Part shown: positions 62,097 to 64,000 of the stretch, piece by piece | How the letters are laid out: every line of letters begins with the position of its first letter | How positions within the stretch are numbered: the stretch's first letter is position 1 | DNA from: Streptomyces sp. NBC_01116 | GTDB lineage: Bacteria > Actinomycetota > Actinomycetes > Streptomycetales > Streptomycetaceae | Length of the DNA stretch: 64,000 nt | NCBI RefSeq assembly: GCF_041435495.1 | Contig: NZ_CP108644.1 | Span: 496,001-560,000 of the forward strand | Reading direction: 5' to 3' | The notes under the pieces: generated by a model | What the model was told of the DNA's origin: nothing | Database searches by the model: none | Seen by the model: only the letters and a program-made list of their open reading frames with translations | Program-made: the position numbers and the translations under genes

Positions 62097-63367
62097 CACA
62101 GCTCTCCGAACGTCAGGGTCTCGACCCACTTGGTGTTCAGCACCCCGGGCGCGGCGGGGACGATGATCCTGGCCGGGTAGCCGTGGTCGGCCGACAGGGG
62201 CGCGCCGTTCACCTCCAGCGCGAGCAGCGAGCGGCCGTCGCGGACCTGGTTGTCGCGGAGCGCGGCCTTGCGGAACGAGCCGCTGCGCTGGAGCGACTCG
62301 ACGAACACGCCCGGCGGCCGGTCCGGGTATCCGGCGAGCGCCGCCAGATCGGAGAGCCGCACTCCGCGCCACCGCTGGTCCGAGGTCGACCAGCCCTCCA
62401 CGCAGGCGATCGGGAGCGCGGCGCCGTGCTGTTCCATGGCCAGCAGTTCGGCCCGGGAGAGACGGAACTCCCCGGCCGGCCCCCGCACCGTCAGCCGCCA
62501 GCTCTCACCGGTCTCGGCGGGCCTGATCCGCAGGGCGTCGGCGGTCTTGTTGACCTGGAAGGCGTTCGGCCCCGGCCCCGGGTCGGTGCCGCCGCGCGGG
62601 GTGAGGAGCGCGATGCGGCGCAGCGGCCCGTCGAAGCTGCGGCCGGCCGAGGTGACCAGCAGGAGGAGCGACCCGGCCCCCACGAGGGCCAGCGCGCCGC
62701 GCCGGGACAGGGTGGCGGGCAGCGGGTCCGGGGCGGCGAGGGTGTCCGGTCCGCCGCGCGGGATGCCGCCCCGCAACACCCGTACGGCCTGCGGCGTCTT
62801 GAGCGCCACATGGGTGATGAACCCGGCGAGGAAGACCCAGGCCCCGTAGAAGTGCAGGGTGTAGAAGGACCCGGGGAAGAGGTAGTCCAGCTGGATGTTG
62901 AGCAGTCCGGTGACGAACTGGAACAGCGCCCCGCCCACGAGCAGGAGCAGCGAGATCCGTTCCAGGGCGTGGCCCACGGAACGGGCGGGCGGCAGCGCGA
63001 AGAGCCGGGGGACCACCGACCAGAGCTTGGCGAGCAGGACGGGCACGAGCACGATGCCGACGGTGACGTGCAGGCCCTGGGTCAGCCGGTAGAGCCAGTG
63101 CGGGCCGGTCGGCCAGGAGAACAGGTAGAAACCGAGCCACCCCTTGCCCGGGGTCTTGTCGTTGACCCGGTTCAGGTCGGGGTTGTAGGCCGCGTACGAG
63201 AGCAGGCCCGTGACGAACAGGAGGGTGAGTCCGGCGAGCAGGACGACGCCGAGCACGGCGGTGAAGCGCGCTCCGCGCACGGGGCTGCGCCAGAAGGCAG
63301 GGTCGGCAGGGGTGCGCAGGGCGCGGAGGGAGTCGGGGAGGGAGCGGATGCGACGGCGTACGGGCAT
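62096..63367 (-). CDS. Cytochrome b561-like/sulfite-oxidase-type molybdopterin oxidoreductase fusion
   Basis: This is a 423-aa fusion. The N-terminal 200 residues have four or more helices with His residues (LYRLTQGLHVTVGIVLVPVL, ISLLLLVGGALFQFVTGLLN, FYTLHFYGAWVFLAGFITHV) suited to heme b. The C-terminal 200 residues are an oxidoreductase molybdopterin-binding domain with the conserved Cys in LPIACVEGWSTSDQRWRG and SADHGYPARIIVP. Electron flow between molybdenum and heme is likely; the substrate is unknown. A start at 63367 fits the first helix. Confidence 0.87.
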   Translation of the reverse strand: MPVRRRIRSLPDSLRALRTPADPAFWRSPVRGARFTAVLGVVLLAGLTLLFVTGLLSYAAYNPDLNRVNDKTPGKGWLGFYLFSWPTGPHWLYRLTQGLHVTVGIVLVPVLLAKLWSVVPRLFALPPARSVGHALERISLLLLVGGALFQFVTGLLNIQLDYLFPGSFYTLHFYGAWVFLAGFITHVALKTPQAVRVLRGGIPRGGPDTLAAPDPLPATLSRRGALALVGAGSLLLLVTSAGRSFDGPLRRIALLTPRGGTDPGPGPNAFQVNKTADALRIRPAETGESWRLTVRGPAGEFRLSRAELLAMEQHGAALPIACVEGWSTSDQRWRGVRLSDLAALAGYPDRPPGVFVESLQRSGSFRKAALRDNQVRDGRSLLALEVNGAPLSADHGYPARIIVPAAPGVLNTKWVETLTFGEL

Positions 63368-63563
63368 GGGGCCGACGCTAGGCGGGGATCGGCGTCGACG
63401 GGCGGACGCGACTCCTGACGGAATTCTGACGTCGTGGCGGCAGGGCGTGGTGTACCGGGCGTCGCCGCAACGGCCGTCGCCGCCGAACGGGTGAATCTGA
63501 CGGATCGGTGACGCGGCCCTGCCGTACCACCCGATCGGCGCCCGGTGTGCATAGCGTGCCAGC

Positions 63564-64000
63564 GTGAAGACCGAGGACGCCACCCCCACGAACACCGTCG
63601 GCGGCACGGGGCACGGCCCGCCCGCGCCGCCGGACCACGACCACGGCCGCGCCCGGCGCGCGGGGCGGGCCGACCTGGTCGCCGCCGCCGCGGGCGTGCT
63701 GCTGGTCACGGCCGCGGTGGTCGTCGGCCAGGTCATCCAGAACCGGGACGGGAGTCTGCGCGCCCAGTGGCCGCCGCTGCTGGCTTCCTGGGACCCGCAC
63801 CTGGGGCCCGGCACTCCGGCCGCCCTGGTCATGGCGGTCCTGGTGGTCGTCCACGGTCCGGCGCTCGCCGCCCGGCTGCCCTGGCGCGGGCTGCTGGCGG
63901 CGGCTTGGGCCGGGTCGACGGCCTGGGTCTTCTCGCTGGCGCTGATCGACGGCTGGCACCGGGGCGTCGCGAAGCGGCTCACCACGAAGCACGAGTACTT
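63564..64000 (+). CDS. Integral membrane protein, N-terminal part (runs off the right edge)
   Basis: A GTG at 63564 opens a frame of 145 codons to the window end. It shows a disordered start then helices VAAAAGVLLVTAAVVVGQVI, AALVMAVLVVVHGPALAA and LLAAAWAGSTAWVFSLALID, followed by GWHRGVAKRLTTKHEY. It resembles the start of a large GT-C-type or DUF membrane protein of the same glycan cluster. The identity is uncertain because most of the gene is missing. Confidence 0.65.
   Translation, partial: MKTEDATPTNTVGGTGHGPPAPPDHDHGRARRAGRADLVAAAAGVLLVTAAVVVGQVIQNRDGSLRAQWPPLLASWDPHLGPGTPAALVMAVLVVVHGPALAARLPWRGLLAAAWAGSTAWVFSLALIDGWHRGVAKRLTTKHEY

Overview
The window is high-GC actinobacterial DNA that reads as Streptomyces. 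The signs are GTG starts, ATGA/GTGA gene overlaps, DmdR-type iron boxes, LAxTG sortase signals, a chitinase promoter motif and two-component and transport families typical of the genus. No tRNA, rRNA, CRISPR array or complete insertion sequence was seen. The sequence ends inside a gene on both sides.

Region 1 (about 0.4-21.7 kb) is a complete catecholate siderophore locus of griseobactin/streptobactin type. It holds an Fe-siderophore ABC importer (ATPase, lipoprotein, double-length permease), an iron-boxed M20 amidohydrolase, a two-module NRPS (C-A-PCP-C-A-PCP-TE), an MbtH protein, an MFS exporter, a trilactone esterase, and the dhbA-C-E-B-ArCP operon for making and activating 2,3-dihydroxybenzoate. 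The second adenylation domain has the textbook threonine code. The first has two acidic pocket residues that suit arginine. Three intergenic regions carry iron boxes (four sites), so the locus should be switched on together by iron starvation.

Region 2 (21.8-25.4 kb) has a hemerythrin-domain protein, phosphoglucomutase and a secreted GH18 chitinase whose promoter carries a perfect inverted pair of the known chitinase 12-mer.

Region 3 (25.5-35.2 kb) is the most striking part. Two divergent cobalamin riboswitches face outward from a 575-bp intergenic region. One controls a secreted protein with the architecture of vertebrate intrinsic factor/transcobalamin (alpha/alpha toroid plus DUF4430-like beta domain). 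The other controls an operon of a sortase-anchored double-toroid protein, a membrane-tethered beta-domain protein, and a full ECF transporter (T, fused A-A', S). Together they look like a cell-surface vitamin B12 capture and uptake system.

Region 4 (35.2-44.3 kb) holds a small membrane protein, a DUF3048 lipoprotein, two beta-glucan hydrolases (GH16 and probable GH55) that share discoidin domains and LacI-type operators, an enolase, a MarR regulator and a DinB protein. Stretches 35730-36029 and 43477-43798 hold nothing I can support. The 349 bp between the two glucanases holds their two operators.

Region 5 (44.4-54.2 kb) is colinear with the coelichelin (cch) cluster: two ABC exporter halves, lipoprotein, ATPase, two permeases and the ornithine N-hydroxylase. 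The NRPS that should lie between the exporter halves and the formyltransferase that should follow the hydroxylase are absent, so it looks like a decayed cluster that kept transport. The exporter halves have perfectly complementary degenerate ATP sites. A 164-bp structured repeat sits inside this operon, and a second copy flanks region 1.

Region 6 (54.3-64 kb) has a NUDIX hydrolase, a DeoR regulator, a zinc-ribbon sugar epimerase, a sensor kinase/response regulator pair, and a group of a GT2 glycosyltransferase, a DUF2064 transferase, a methyltransferase, a membrane protein, a cytochrome b-molybdopterin oxidoreductase fusion and the start of a membrane protein. It is probably a regulated surface glycan or envelope pathway of unknown product.
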